Assembly: GCA_958299035.1 (NCBI GenBank)
Contig: CATQJL010000223.1
Coordinates: 82,663,322-82,727,321 of the forward strand
Length of the DNA stretch: 64,000 nt
Direction of reading: 5' to 3'
DNA from: Cylicocyclus nassatus
Lineage: Eukaryota > Nematoda > Chromadorea > Rhabditida > Strongylidae
Part shown: positions 36,244-48,800 of the stretch, in pieces
Position numbering within the stretch: position 1 is the stretch's first letter
Layout: the number at the start of each line of letters is the position of its first letter
Program-made: the position numbers and the translations under genes
Notes under the pieces: generated by a model
The model's database searches: none
What the model saw: only the letters and a program-made list of their open reading frames with translations
What the model was told of the DNA's origin: nothing

Positions 36244-38577
36244 TATATAAACGTATTTAATCAAAATGTCATAGATAGGTCCAAAAACTTACTGGTTCTT
36301 TTTTCTCGCAGCCGACACTCAGATTTCACGAAATTTTCGTCATCTTCATATGCAGTGTCACGCAAAATTGCTACTTCTTCACACCAACTTGGATGATTCC
36401 ATGCTTAGACAGAATCAATGTCAATTTTTTGGTGTCCAGAAAGTACATATATGCAACAAACTGTCGTGATTGCGTGCTAGAACAGGGTTAGAAATGGTGG
36501 GTACATGCCTATAAACAGAATAATTTTGGGGAAATCTTGCAGGCAGGACTGCATGGCGGAAGATTCGATGGAACTGTGAACACCAAAGATGGAATTTGAG
36601 AACAAAGATTGAGTGGAAACGTGTTGAAAATGAATAAGACAGCTCAAAAACATAAGATCAAGTCAAGGAAGGGGTGGTCGCAAACAAAAAAACGCAAAAA
36701 AGGCCATATTGATCCGTCTACCGTATGCCTATAGTAACGTACGAACGTCATGGGTGTACGGTAAGTGGGCGTGCCGTCCAGTACTAAATTAGTGATGCAG
36801 GTTTCCCTCGATCGTAAAGGCTACTGCACGACGAAGGCGCAGAAGCAGTTTCAGTTGAGCGGGCGCGAACGCGGCGCGCGCGTATCCTCACCGTTGTAAA
36901 TACTGCGCCTCATGCGCTCTGCGGCTAATAAAGCCGCGTTCGCGCTCAAAGGTATTGCGCATTCGTCATGCAGCAGCCTACAGTTTCTTCAATCAAGCGG
37001 CAAATTCGGGCTCCGAGTGATCGCGATTTCGCGGATCGCTAAGCGATTAAAAGTCAGCACGCGAGGCTCCTGTGTCGCGGATGCCTAAGGCCCGCGAAAG
37101 GGAAACTGCACTTGTCACAGGGTATGAAACTAAACTAATCGTAGGCGTCCCTAAGCTATTTCTCTTCTTTTCTTCTCTCTTTTTCCTGCTCTATTTCCTT
37201 CTTGTATACTCTTTTGCTGTAAACAGGAAAAATACAGACTTATAAGGTTTTGCACTCTAACCGACCTCTAGGATTATTGCGACAAAACCAGAAGCGCTTG
37301 CGTAAATGTAGCTTAAACACTGGATACAACACTTTCCATTAGACAAAGTTTACTTTGTTGCATTTCTGTGTTCAAGAGGATTTTTTATGATCACCAAAGA
37401 CCATTATATGGCTATTGAAACTACGTGTCTGAGCAAGAACAAGGGAGTGCAGCGAAAATTTCGGAAATTTCAAAAAATGACAGAAGTACTGTTCAAAGTT
37501 ACAAAATAAAATAACGGATAAATAAAGGTTGACCTAAATTTCTTTGAATCTTTAGTCATCTCTCATACCAAATTGCAAAGATAATTTGTGAGCCTTTTTT
37601 ATGGTACGTTACCGGTTTTATAGGTTTGTTGTTTATGTGTGAGGCATGCGAAAGCTGACATAATTCAAATTTCTCGTGTTTTGCGGTTAACAACAACATA
37701 ATATAAAATGGAATGAGTCAATGAGGTGAAGCTTGAATGTTAGCACGCTATCGATGGAGGAAGCCCCAAAAAAGTAATTTAAGAATAGGGGGGGAGTAAG
37801 AAGAAAGAAATTTGAGGCCCAGCTTCTTATGTAGTTACTAATTGGAAGTCTCAAACTAAGCTAGAGCTCGAGCGACAGCTCATAAGATCTAGTGAAAAAA
37901 TTCAAATTCAAGCTCTCGCCCAGTGCCGTATTCCGACTAGTCCGCTCGGAAAGAATACGGTAGTGGGCTAAACTTTAGAGTTAAATTTCCTTGCCACAGT
38001 TGAATCAGAAGAGCTCTTGCTTGAGCAGTGACTTAGTTAAAACTCTCCAATCGCCTTAATCATAAGAAACCGAGATACCCAAATTTGGTTGAACATATAT
38101 TCAGTGTTATGCCTCGTTGACGTGAAAGTATCCATTATTCATGTAACAGCAACAATAATAATAACAAATACATTTCCAAGCAATGCCAAAGCAAAACATG
38201 TTATTCAGAGCATAAAACTCAGCAATCAACAACAAGATATAAATTTGAAGATCTAGAGGATTCATAACAAAGTAGTTCAAGTCGCAGATGCAGACGCAAG
38301 ACAGCTTTTTATAGTAGATCTATGGTAGGTGTCGGTAGTCTGTAGAGTCATAAAGGTCAAGGCAATTTGAAGGTCCAGAAAAATCAGAAAGAAAATTGGA
38401 GCTTTCCTATATAAATTCTGGATACTGATGCATTTGCGGTGTCAACGACATTTGCGCGTAAAATATGGCCATGGAACTCACATCCCTAAGGTCAGCGGCA
38501 ATTTGCGCATTTCAGCCACAACAAACAACAAGGAATAACAAAAAAATCAATAACAACAATGTCGTAACAGAAGCGAA
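36244..38577. other. Intergenic region 3' of the DDX24 gene
   Basis: No recognised gene. A GC-rich foldback at 36818-36979 is listed separately. The stretch next to 38577 is the 3' flank of DDX24 and should hold its poly(A) site; I see no single convincing signal. Confidence 0.5.
36818..36979. mobile_element. GC-rich foldback MITE (~162 bp)
   Basis: AGGCTACTGCACGACGAAGG at the left matches the complement of the right end (AGGCTGCTGCATGACGAATG), both running into CGCA. Inner arms GAGCGGGCGCGAACGCGGC and GCCGCGTTCGCGCTC also pair. Much more CpG-rich than its surroundings. Confidence 0.65.
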
Positions 38578-41500
38578 TTAAGATTTCTTTTTACGCTTGA
38601 ACGCTTTAGCCTTCAGTTGGTGTGTAGTGATAAGCTTTCTAGCTTTTTTCTTCTTCACTTCTGCTTCAGCCAACCTCTCCTCTAAGGACTCCAATGTATT
38701 TGTTGACGATGATGCCACCTAAAATCAACTTCATTAAAACTTCAAGAGGAACATTTTAAACTCTACGATACCATGAGATCTTAGGAAAAAGGCATGGACA
38801 ATCACCCCCCCCCCCCCATAGTTTTCTCAACAAAAAATTGGATTACATGAGATTATTGCAAACACATAAATGAAAGAGTCACTTGCATGACTTCTCAGAT
38901 TAGCAAATTAAAAATGCTGTTACGTCTGATCTTTTCAGGAAAGTGTCTGCTGCTTGAAAGGTATTTGGCTCAAAACGAGAGGCAACCCTCTATTTCCAGA
39001 AACAACTTTTCAGCTCAAAGATGGGCTTATTTGAATGTGGAGTAGGAAGCCTTAACGACCCATTGCCCGAGAGTTTTCATACATGACCACAAAATTCAAC
39101 TCCAACTCTCGCCTAGTACCGTACTCTTTCTAAACGGACCAATCAGCGTCTTCGAGGAGCCATAATGTAAAGGTGATCTTCGGTTATCAGTGGAGCATGA
39201 GCTGCCTTATGGGGATTCAGAAGGCTTCATGGTTTACACATAAGATCCAGGTCTCCTGATTGGTCTAGAAATTAATTTGAGTTTTTTTAATAGGCAGCTT
39301 CGTTAGAAAGAAGCTAATTAGCTCCACCTTCACCTCTACGGTCTACTATCCTGATAACATATTATATCGCACGAGGACCAGTAATCCGGAACTGAGCTCA
39401 TAGACACTGCTATTCTACTCCTTTAACACAGTATGATCACTAAATTACATCCATAACTGAACCAAAAAGGCTCCATAGTTACGAATTTTTTTTGCATGGC
39501 CGAGGTAAAGCATGCCACCTTCTCTCAAGTTTCCCCTTTTTCCCCTAAAAAAGCTAACAATAGAGGTTCACATGAGCTGCACGTAAAGTGAAAAACATGT
39601 CTATGTTCCGGTCACAGATCAATGGTACAAAATGAGAACACCTTTCTTGAAGGCCTTTTTGCATCTAAGCCGCTTATGCAAAGTTCCTCGCATCTTTAAC
39701 AATTTGCGTTGATTGGAAACAATAAGAACACTGCAGATTTCCGCAAGACACACCCCTGCATAATGGAAAGATCGTCAGACTCGTTCGAGAAATCTCCATG
39801 GTAAAAAGATGCTAAATTAGCAAGTATGTCAAATAAAGGATTGCGAGAAGTTGTAAGTCAGATTAGACAATGAATGGGAGGTATAAGAGAGGGATGAGGT
39901 AAAGGCTCTGCTAGCAACATATGAAGAGTGCTTTGAACAGAGGCTTTGAGATATGCTCAAGTGGTACCAAATGAAATGATGTAAATACTGAGCCTTAGCG
40001 GTCCGAGAAATTTTTCGGGGAGGGGGAGAGGAGAGAAGGGGGAGCGAGGAGAGGCGACAGGAATTCCATTCAGATGAAGCGGCTTGGCGTTAGCCATGTC
40101 CTTAGGGAAAATTTTTGAAATACGTTCCGAAATTTTTGGCACTTATAGCCTTGAAATTCAAAACAGGGATAGCGGCAGACACGGAAAAATTTCTTGTAAG
40201 ACCAATTTAACTAAAAAAATTCTGCGACTCCCTCGATGGAGAAGTGGTAGGATGTCTCTCAGTCCGCCACTGCCACTGGTCATAGCACTAAATCAGAAAT
40301 CACAGCCTAAGGCGTGTTATTGACCTCGACGCGACCTCTCCTAACACCGTACATGTATAAATAGAGACAAAGGTCATACAGTGCAACAACTATGTTTAAT
40401 ATCTGTTGCCCCCTTCACCGAAATTGAAGAAGACCTCCTTGACGTGGAACCGGACTACGAAGAAGACGAGCCGGTAGCAGAAGTCTTACCGCTCGCTGCC
40501 ACCACTGATTCACCCTATACACGTCTAACTTGGTTGTATAAAAGAGCCTAGATGCCGAATTCTGGAGTCCTCTCTATCGTCCATTGGTGCCGAATCGCCG
40601 TTGGGCTTATTCGCTGTTGATGTGAAACTGTTGTGCCACCCAATTGGTTCTACCAAAGCTCGAAAAGATTTAAAAGCATCTGTCACTGAGTCAGAAAAGC
40701 CGACGAGGAAAAGGCGGTATTGCGGGTACTAGAGACTCTTGGGCGTTTTTGCCCATAACGAGAGCAAAAGTACAAAAGACGGACGAGGGTATGTCTTTGA
40801 AGTGCGAAGGCGGGACTTAGTGCTCTAGGGTCGGTGAAAGCATACATAAAAGGCAGAGTTGATACATTTTTCTGTATACATTGCACTTTTTCTTTTTCTA
40901 TTGTTTCATATGTTTGAATCATCCTCTTTGTTCTCTATTTTTCTCTTACAAATGAGATGATAGGCAGAATCGCTAGTTACTCCAAAAGTAATTTTGCTAT
41001 CAAACGATATTTCTGAGGCTTACCGCGACGAGGATCCGAAGAAGATGTTTTTGCAATAATGGACGACATTGACGATAAGCGAAGGCGACAGCAAAGGTTC
41101 GAAGACCAACAAAACCGCCTTGAAGGTCTCTTCAACGCGGTACTGAAGCAAGGAGCGAAGAAAAGCGCCTGTCTTACAGTTCTGTCAACCACTCGCCAAA
41201 AAGCCAAGATGAACTCGGCTTAAGTTAGAGCATGCACGCAAGAAAAGAAGAAGAAGGTGTAAAGAAAATGTCATTCTATGCCTGTACAACCGTCCTACTC
41301 TTACGTGATATTTCTAATTATTATGCTCAATCAAACAAAATATGTCTTTCTGATGTGGCACCAATTTCCCGGCAGAGAAAGCATACACCGCGAAAAAAGT
41401 GCAACTGATCAATTTTAAGAAAAGTGAGATTATTCCGAATGTATACAAGCAAATGTTGCTGCCTTTTTGCATTCTTGAGGCACTTTGCAAAAATGATGGA

Positions 41501-44500
41501 TCACTTAACACGCATTCAATCTTCTTACGCTGGGATCATCTCAAAAAAGTGGTTAGCTAGTGCTAATCTGTCATTTCTATATGGCAGCGTCAATATGCAA
41601 TCCAGTCAAAACATTCTATCAAACTTTGAGCTATGCAACAAAGTCGGTAGGGACTATTGAAATCGTATAGTTGAAGAAAAGTTGAGACAAAACAAACGAA
41701 AAACAAGCGATCGAAACAAAAAAGCCTTACCTTAGAGTACTGAGCCACCACATCAGGGTTGATGTAGCGCGTTTTCTGCAAGAAAATGGAGGGTAGTTAA
41801 AGAATTCAGTCTACAGAATTACATACAGGTAAATTCATTTGACTGATGTTAGGCAGGGGTTCAGCCAACTCAGCTCTCAGCTCCGCTTGCAATTCAACTT
41901 CTTGTGACTTAATAGCGTTCATCTCGTCGTTTGCGTTATTCTGCTCATGTTCTCTGAAAATGTAGCTCATGAGTACAATTTTAAAAAGCTTCTTGACCCA
42001 CCTTCTGTCATCCATTTCCAGATCTGCTTCTCGAATCATCTTATCGAACCAATTCTCAGTCAGCCTTATCTGGAATACCGGTCAATGCTCATTTTCTAAT
42101 ATGACGTTTTTGCTTCATTCTTTGGCTAATAACTTCTCTGATGCGAAAAAAAGCTAAACAATTTGATAATTCGACAGATAATAACACTATTCAGGAAAAT
42201 ACCTCCGCCCGCAAGAAAACTTGAATAAGAAGTCCTAGTTCATGTTAAGCTTCCGCATCAAAAATCAAAAATGCCGATTTGACTTTACCAGTTACCAGTA
42301 AATGTTTCCCAATTCTAGGGTCCTGATAAAAACGCACTTTCTTGCTTCTATATGCTAATGTGTCGAGCGCAGATGCCAGTTCCACTCTGGTTCTCAATCG
42401 CCTCATTAGTTCCTGACAGTCGATGGGGAAAACAGGTAGATCCTTCTCTAAAAAAGCGCAAGATCTGATTAAGTAAAAAGAAATTACTAAATAGATGTAG
42501 CCACTGATACGACAAATATTTGCTCACCTCTGTTAAGATTTTTGCATAATCTCCTGTACAAGTGCGCATCCTTAGAATCTACTAAAAGCACAGATAAACC
42601 TTTACGCGAAGCTCTTGCCGTTCTACCCGACCGGTGGATGTAAAGCTGAAACGGACTTTGAGTTAGAGATAATTGAAAATCCTGGTCGCGTCTTACCTCA
42701 GCTGTTTTCGGCACTTGATAATGTATCACATTATCGATACCTTGGATATCCAAGCCTCTGGCTGCTACATCGGTAGCTAACAAAATACTTCTCGAATCAG
42801 CTAAAAATACGCATTTTTGGCCGGGAACCCGATAGAGGAAAATACTACACGGACAAACCCGTACCAGTAAACTTCTCCAGATTTTTCAATCGCACTTTCT
42901 GTTCCATCTTGGCATGAATCATTAACGGCTGAAGCTTTAGCAGCTTCAATATACCGTACATTCTTCGTGAAGCATCTATCGAGTTCGTAAAGATCAACGT
43001 TCGACCTTTATATCGTTCCAAAAGATAAACAACTGTCGTATCCTACATCGATCAAAAATTATTGGCGTACGAACAGCACTAAACTTTGGTATTTACCTTT
43101 TCTAGAAGATTTGAGCAATTGATTCTAGTCTTCACAAGTGCCTCAGCTGTACCAAAAGCTCGAGTGATGTCCACAATCTTGCACTGTGTGCGCATACCTG
43201 TCAGCTGGATCAGTTCTTCTGCAAAGGAAAAAATAATTTTTCGTCTTTGTTAGTTCTTCGTACAGATAAAATACAGATATTCTTAGTACAGATAAAATAA
43301 TCCTGAAATGTGACGATGAGCTTGAAAATTAACGCGTATTCCCGTTTCAATGTGCTTACACCGAATCACAATGATCGCTTGCTCAAAGTTCCTTGTGGTT
43401 CGGTACACCAACATAAATATAACAGTAAAAATGAGAAAAATGAAAGGACGAAGCACTAAATAAGGTACTCACTTATTTTTTGCTGCGGTGTCAGTTCTTT
43501 CTTTGCCGGTTGTCCTGCACGAGGTTGTTCGTGATGAACATAGGTCAGTGTTGCTGAGAATACGAGGGTTTGAAGTTTCTCTGTCGCTGATCTAGATGAA
43601 AATTATTGGAAATGAAAATCCAAAAAGCATGATGAACAAAATAGTCAATTTTCTTTTCTTCAAGAAAGACTGAACAGAATAAAAAAATCTTACTTCCTCA
43701 CGGTTTCCAAAATTTCCTGCATTTCTTCGAAATGACCTCTTTCCACCATCCGATCGGTCTCGTCCACTACCAAACACAGCAATCCACTCCAATCAGCCAG
43801 ATAGTCGGAAGCGTGACTGCCATCTTCCTAAACAATCATCTTCAATGGTTTAGAAGCTAATTTTTGAACAGCCATATTTTTTCTACAACCTAAAACCAAA
43901 AAAAATCGAAAACAAGGGTAGAAAAAGTCGTATTTAGAGTAACATAGAGAAGAATTTGAGCAAGACTTCAAGTAACATCGAGAGAATAACAAACCATTTC
44001 CCACTTACCTCCTCCTTCATCATAGCCCAGAGTCGACCCGGTGTTGCTACTATCACTTCAGGTTTCTGCTCTTTCAAAATTCGTGCCTGTCGTACTTGAG
44101 CTAAGCCGCCAACAATGGGAAAAGCCTAGAATCGTTTGTAATACAACAAAGCGGAGATAAATTGCTAACGCTCACCTTGAAATTCGTATACTTCAACACG
44201 GCTGTCACGTGTTTCATAACCTGAACCACCAATTCTCGCGTGGGTGCAAGGATCAAAGCCTTCGGTCCCTTTCGATTTGACTGTGGCTCTTCAGGCACTT
44301 CCAGCAATCGAGCCACCATAGGAATGGCGTACGCTAGAGTTTTGCCACTACCCTGGCATTGAACTATTTAGTAAGAGGTCCGAAATACAAAAAAAAGATG
44401 ATCTCACCGTTTCCGCTGCACCCAATACATCACATCGATCTCTAACCGCTAATGGCAACACTTGTCGCTGGATTTCTGTGGGAACTTTGAAACTGTAAAT

Positions 44501-45550
44501 GCCAAAAATAGAAACTGAGCATGTGATTGAACGCAATCTACCCCAATTCTTTGATAGCCTTCGTTACAGGCTCAGGCAAATATAAATCATCCCATGACGA
44601 TTGAGCTGGTTTTGTGACATCTAAAACCAAGAAACAAAAGCAATCAGATAATCCAAGCAATCCAATGATCCATCGGACAAAACCTTTCTTATCTTCTTCA
44701 TCCTCATCATCGATAACAATTCGCTGGACCGATTCCTCGTCCTCATCTGCTGCAGCGGCGGCATCAACTACTTCGCTTGTCTCAGGTTCTGCCACTTCGA
44801 TTTCCTTCGCAAACTTGACTTTCTTCGCAGGTGAAGCTGACCCATTTTCTTTCTCTAATTTTCGTTTCTTCTTTTTCTAAAACAGGGTGGAACAGTTGGT
44901 GGCACGATTACCACACATAGATTGACGGTTGCTACGTGAACATTTGAAATTGAAAGAGAAGAAATTTGGCTGCTATAGTGAAAGAAATTAGTCATTAGCG
45001 GGTAATTCCGGAGCAGCAAAAAAAATCATAACCCATTTTTCATGTTAGAAGATAAAATGAATGAAATCAAAGGTTGGTCTTATGAATAGAACATAGCCTA
45101 CCTTCTTCTTATCAAGTTTTACTTCTCCGGATGTTGACTCAGCATTCTCCAAAGTTTCTTTCGACTTTTCCACTTCGCCTGTTTTATTCTTCTTCTTTCT
45201 TCTCTTTTTCTTCTTCTTTTTAGCACCATCTACCACCTCTTGATTCTCACCCTTCGTCTGAAACAAAGAAGCAAAATGATGCAGATTTTGAAGCAAGAAA
45301 TGTAAGCCTCAATCTGATGGCAAACGCTGACTACTTTTTTTCTCTGAAAAGGATTACACCCTGCACGAACCTTTCCATTCTCAACGTTCTTGATTTTCTT
45401 AGCTTTTCCCGATTTCGTTGCACTGTCACTGTTCTCCGGAAGCAGCTCTTGGAACGATCCAAGAAATCCAAATTCCGCGTCAGCGAAATTACCAGTCAGC
45501 ACACCTTCCTTCCATTTGCCTTGCTTGGAAAGCGAGACCAAATGGGGCAT
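38578..45550 (-). CDS. ddx24: DEAD-box RNA helicase, DDX24/Mak5 type (18 exons)
   Basis: Nucleolar ATP-dependent RNA helicase; the family acts in 60S ribosomal subunit assembly. Exons in transcript order: 45550-45371, 45257-45102, 44876-44684, 44620-44542, 44492-44408, 44352-44176, 44125-44009, 43827-43694, 43591-43473, 43218-43097, 43042-42865, 42800-42697, 42645-42528, 42447-42338, 42069-42002, 41953-41827, 41775-41731, 38718-38578. Sum 2253 nt, 750 aa. The N-terminus ([19 protein letters not shown]) matches the DDX24 start block and is followed by Lys-rich and acidic stretches. Core motifs are AAETGSGKT (I), PTRELVVQV (Ia), ATPGRLW (Ib), DETD (II), SAT (III), [10 protein letters not shown] (V) and HRSGRTARA (VI). 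The C-terminus is coiled and Lys-rich. Motif II is DETD instead of DEAD. Start ATG lies 11 nt after TAATTTAG, a likely trans-splice site. It sits 280 nt downstream of PWP2. Intron 17 is 3 kb and holds retroelement debris. Confidence 0.95.
38719..41730. other. Large last intron of the DDX24 gene
   Basis: Separates the last short core exon ([15 protein letters not shown]) from the terminal exon ([19 protein letters not shown]). GTAAGG donor and TTTTAG acceptor on the minus strand. It holds a run of 13 C (38805-38817) and a plus-strand retroelement remnant (about 40330-41222). Apart from these I see no feature. Confidence 0.85.
40330..41222 (+). mobile_element. Probable LTR-retroelement 5' remnant (LTR/PBS/gag start)
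   Basis: On the plus strand, opposite to DDX24: TGTATAAATAGAGAC and TTGTATAAAAGAGCC look like LTR TATA boxes. ATTGGTGCCGAATCGCC near 40585 could be a primer-binding site. About 440 nt further on, an open frame ends at 41222 with a charged, coiled-coil-like stretch ([20 protein letters not shown]) like retroelement Gag N-termini. A second acidic frame ends near 40550. All fragments are short and I cannot place a second LTR, so the call is tentative. Confidence 0.35.
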
Positions 45551-45830
45551 GTTGTTCAAGCAGTCTAAATTAGTCAATAATACAGGGTCCAACTTGTAAA
45601 GTGATGGATTAGACTGAATATAGAAACGGCAGTTTTTCCACGCAAAGGCAAACTTGATAGTAGTGTTGACACTTCTGATACTCGTTACCGTAAATGATTC
45701 AGAAATTTATCTGTAAATAATCAACAATTTCAACAATTTCAACAATCAACAAGATGTGTAACAAATATTGTTTCAACAGTCTCAAACTAAGATAAACATT
45801 TTCCGTATTTACAGCAACATCTACCATTTA
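45551..45830 (-). promoter_or_regulatory. Intercistronic region of a PWP2-DDX24 operon
   Basis: Only 280 nt separate the PWP2 stop from the DDX24 ATG, with both genes on the minus strand. On the transcript strand it contains a short tandem run of ATTGTTGAAATTGTTGA followed by TTATTTACAG. Just before the DDX24 ATG comes TTGACTAATTTAG then ACTGCTTGAACAAC. The last AG is a plausible SL trans-splice acceptor. This spacing is typical of, if somewhat longer than, classic nematode operon gaps (about 100 nt). Confidence 0.6.
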
Positions 45831-48800
45831 CTAAGAATCAGTTTCCATGGCTTCCACATTTTGTTTTGAGCTTCGCTTGCGAGCAGCCAGAATATAACGT
45901 AAAGCAAACTTGTTCTGATCTGCCCTAGAAGATAAGCAAAATCAAAAACAAATGAATGCTAAATAGATGAGCGGGAAGGGATGAGAAGAAGTAATTCGAA
46001 CAAAAAATAGCTATGAGAAAATGAATCAAAAGTCAGATGATAACTTACAATTTTGTTATCAACTGCGTATGATGTGCTACTATTTGCTGTATTCCGGTAA
46101 GTATAGCCATATCTGTTCTACCTTTCAATCGCATACCATGAATATTCAAGATGTGTCGTAGCCAAATCTATAAATATTCGTATACAATCTCTTAAATAAA
46201 GGGACTACCAATGCGGAACATTTCGGAACATCATGCAAACCATGAAATTCTCACCATGTAGAAATGAACATGTGGAGAATTAGCTACTACTTGACCATCC
46301 GCCATCCATTTTAACAGCTTTTCTGCATATATGACTGGTAAGGCTTGAACCACAAGTGCGACTGCAACCAGCTTTTCTCGCGAACGTATACACATATACC
46401 TTACCCGACTTACCTTGGTCCATAGGAGTGTTTTCCATTGTTTGCTGTATCAGTTTCGTATCATTTAATCGCAAACTGGCCATAAGTGCCGTCGAGAAGT
46501 CGCACATGGAGATAGCGCTGGAAAGCAGCAAAGAGAATTTCGACAGTAGTAAACATGAGCTTCAAAAAATGCCTACTTTTTGACCATATCTGGAGTAGTC
46601 TGGCTATCTAACTGGAACGGATCAAATACTCCTACAGCATCTAGTGAATATACTCCTACACCTTCTGTACTGCAAACAGCAAATCGACGGCCTAAAATCA
46701 TCGAGCTGAAACTGTAGCCAACTTGTAACGCTCGCAAAGGCAACCCATAACCGTACATCTACAACTCACCTGTGGGGCAATATGCTAACGCATAAACGGC
46801 TATTTGCGGGCGAGCACTTCTTTCTCCAAGGTCGAAATGCTTTGATCCCGGCAACTTGATGGCCCGTTTGCCATCAGGTTCGGTTTCCGAATCAGAATCA
46901 TCAACAAGAGCCATGTTGCCAAATTCCGTAAAGTTTCGCCGGTTTACGTCTAGCTGTATAAAAGAACACTCATAAAAAAACACCGCAGAAAGATAATGGC
47001 TTAAAATTTATAAAAAAAATAATTTGAAAAAGTTTTCCAGTCATAAACATGTGCTTACCACGACACCATCCAGGCTACGATTCGCCGTAATCGTAAATTT
47101 CTTCATCAGCATCCTATCTGGAACCGAGTACAAACAGAAGTTATTTGAGTCGCCACCCAGCAGCAACAATGCACTGTCTGGTGAAAACTGCATGCAAGTA
47201 AATGATCTGTAAAAGAGGTAATAAAAAGGTTGACCACTTGAGAAAATGCTACCAATTAACAACTGACTTGTTCTGGGCGGCATTTTGTCGGGTTATAGTG
47301 TCAGCCTGACCTCGTCCTGGATCCAAATCAAACCTTGCGTCTATTGTACCGACAAAAGCCATCTGGAGTCAAAAGTAATTTTGTATGTTCAGAAACGTGT
47401 AGTTCATAAGCATAACAATGCGAAGATGAAAAACTAAGCGATAAAACGAGTAAATGGAAAGATACTTGAACAAGCGAACAACTTACGTCCTTTGCGTGGT
47501 ATATTGTGACATTTGAATCCACAGTCAGCGCAGCTATCAACTGCCCACATGGCGAAAAAGCAACAGCCAGTCCTTCTTGTGCGAGTTCTGTGGTCTCACA
47601 CGTAGAATCAACGATATTCCACATCCTAGAAACGAACGAGCAAAATGTAGTTCACATAGTACAGAATTCTCAAATTAAATTCCAACTCACTTCAAAGTTC
47701 TATCCCATGATATACTAGCTAAGGTGTTTCCATATAAGCTTATACTGGCAACATTAGACTCATGTCCACTCAGAACATCAAGCAGAGAGCCATTTTCCAT
47801 ACTCCAGATGAAGATCTAGAGAGGAGATAAATTGAAATAGAGATAGGATTGACAGAACAGAATTTTCCAGAAAAGTCCTAGATGTGATATGAAAATGGCA
47901 ATTAACACTGATTGTACAAATCACAAAACTCACATTGAATATTTCCTTAGCAGCAGCCACTACTATATCGCCTGCCTGATCTACAGCCAAACTTCCCAGT
48001 TGGGTTGGCTCGGGACACACGAGTGTGCGGAAGTTTCGATACCTAGGAGACATAACGCGATGAACTTTTAAACCGTGTCAATAAAAAATGTCTACCTTTT
48101 GAGATCATGTGCTCTAACAGTCCCATCCAATGAAGCACTCAGAATAGCTTTGCCACTTTGTGTCCAACAAACTCCAGTGACAGCAGAAGTGTGCTCGTCG
48201 AAAGTTACGGTACAGAAGGCTGTTCGTCCATTCCAGATTTTCACCCAAAAAGAAATGTCATACATTACTAAGCAAATTGTCGACCAACTATCAAGGTATG
48301 ATTAAACGGTAAGATGAAATTACCTTGCCATCCTCAGCGCCTGTGGCAAGTAATGAGCCATCAGGAGAGTACTGTACAGCAAGTATCCGTTGAGAATGAG
48401 CTTGTTGCTTCAATACGTAAGTCTCCGATTGCCATTCCCATACCTAAACCAAATACCGATGGGAAACATGACAAAGACATTGTACGGCACTTTGCATGAC
48501 TGAAAACCTACAACTAATTGCGCCGCAGATCCTTTTCCACATCCTAGAGCTAGCCAATCTCCAGTATTATTGACGGCTACGGTGCTTATCTGCATGTCTG
48601 ACACTCTGCAAACACCAGGTTAGGAAGAAACACCCAGAAAACCTGATTGGAAATACCTCAGATTATGGATGAGGGAAAACGAAGGCACTTCATGTAATAC
48701 AAAAACGCCATTAGAAAAAGCGGTGACCAACAAATTCGATTTGACATGGATTCGGCACGCTGTCACATCGATTCCAGTCTTACCACTACCAGAAGACTCA

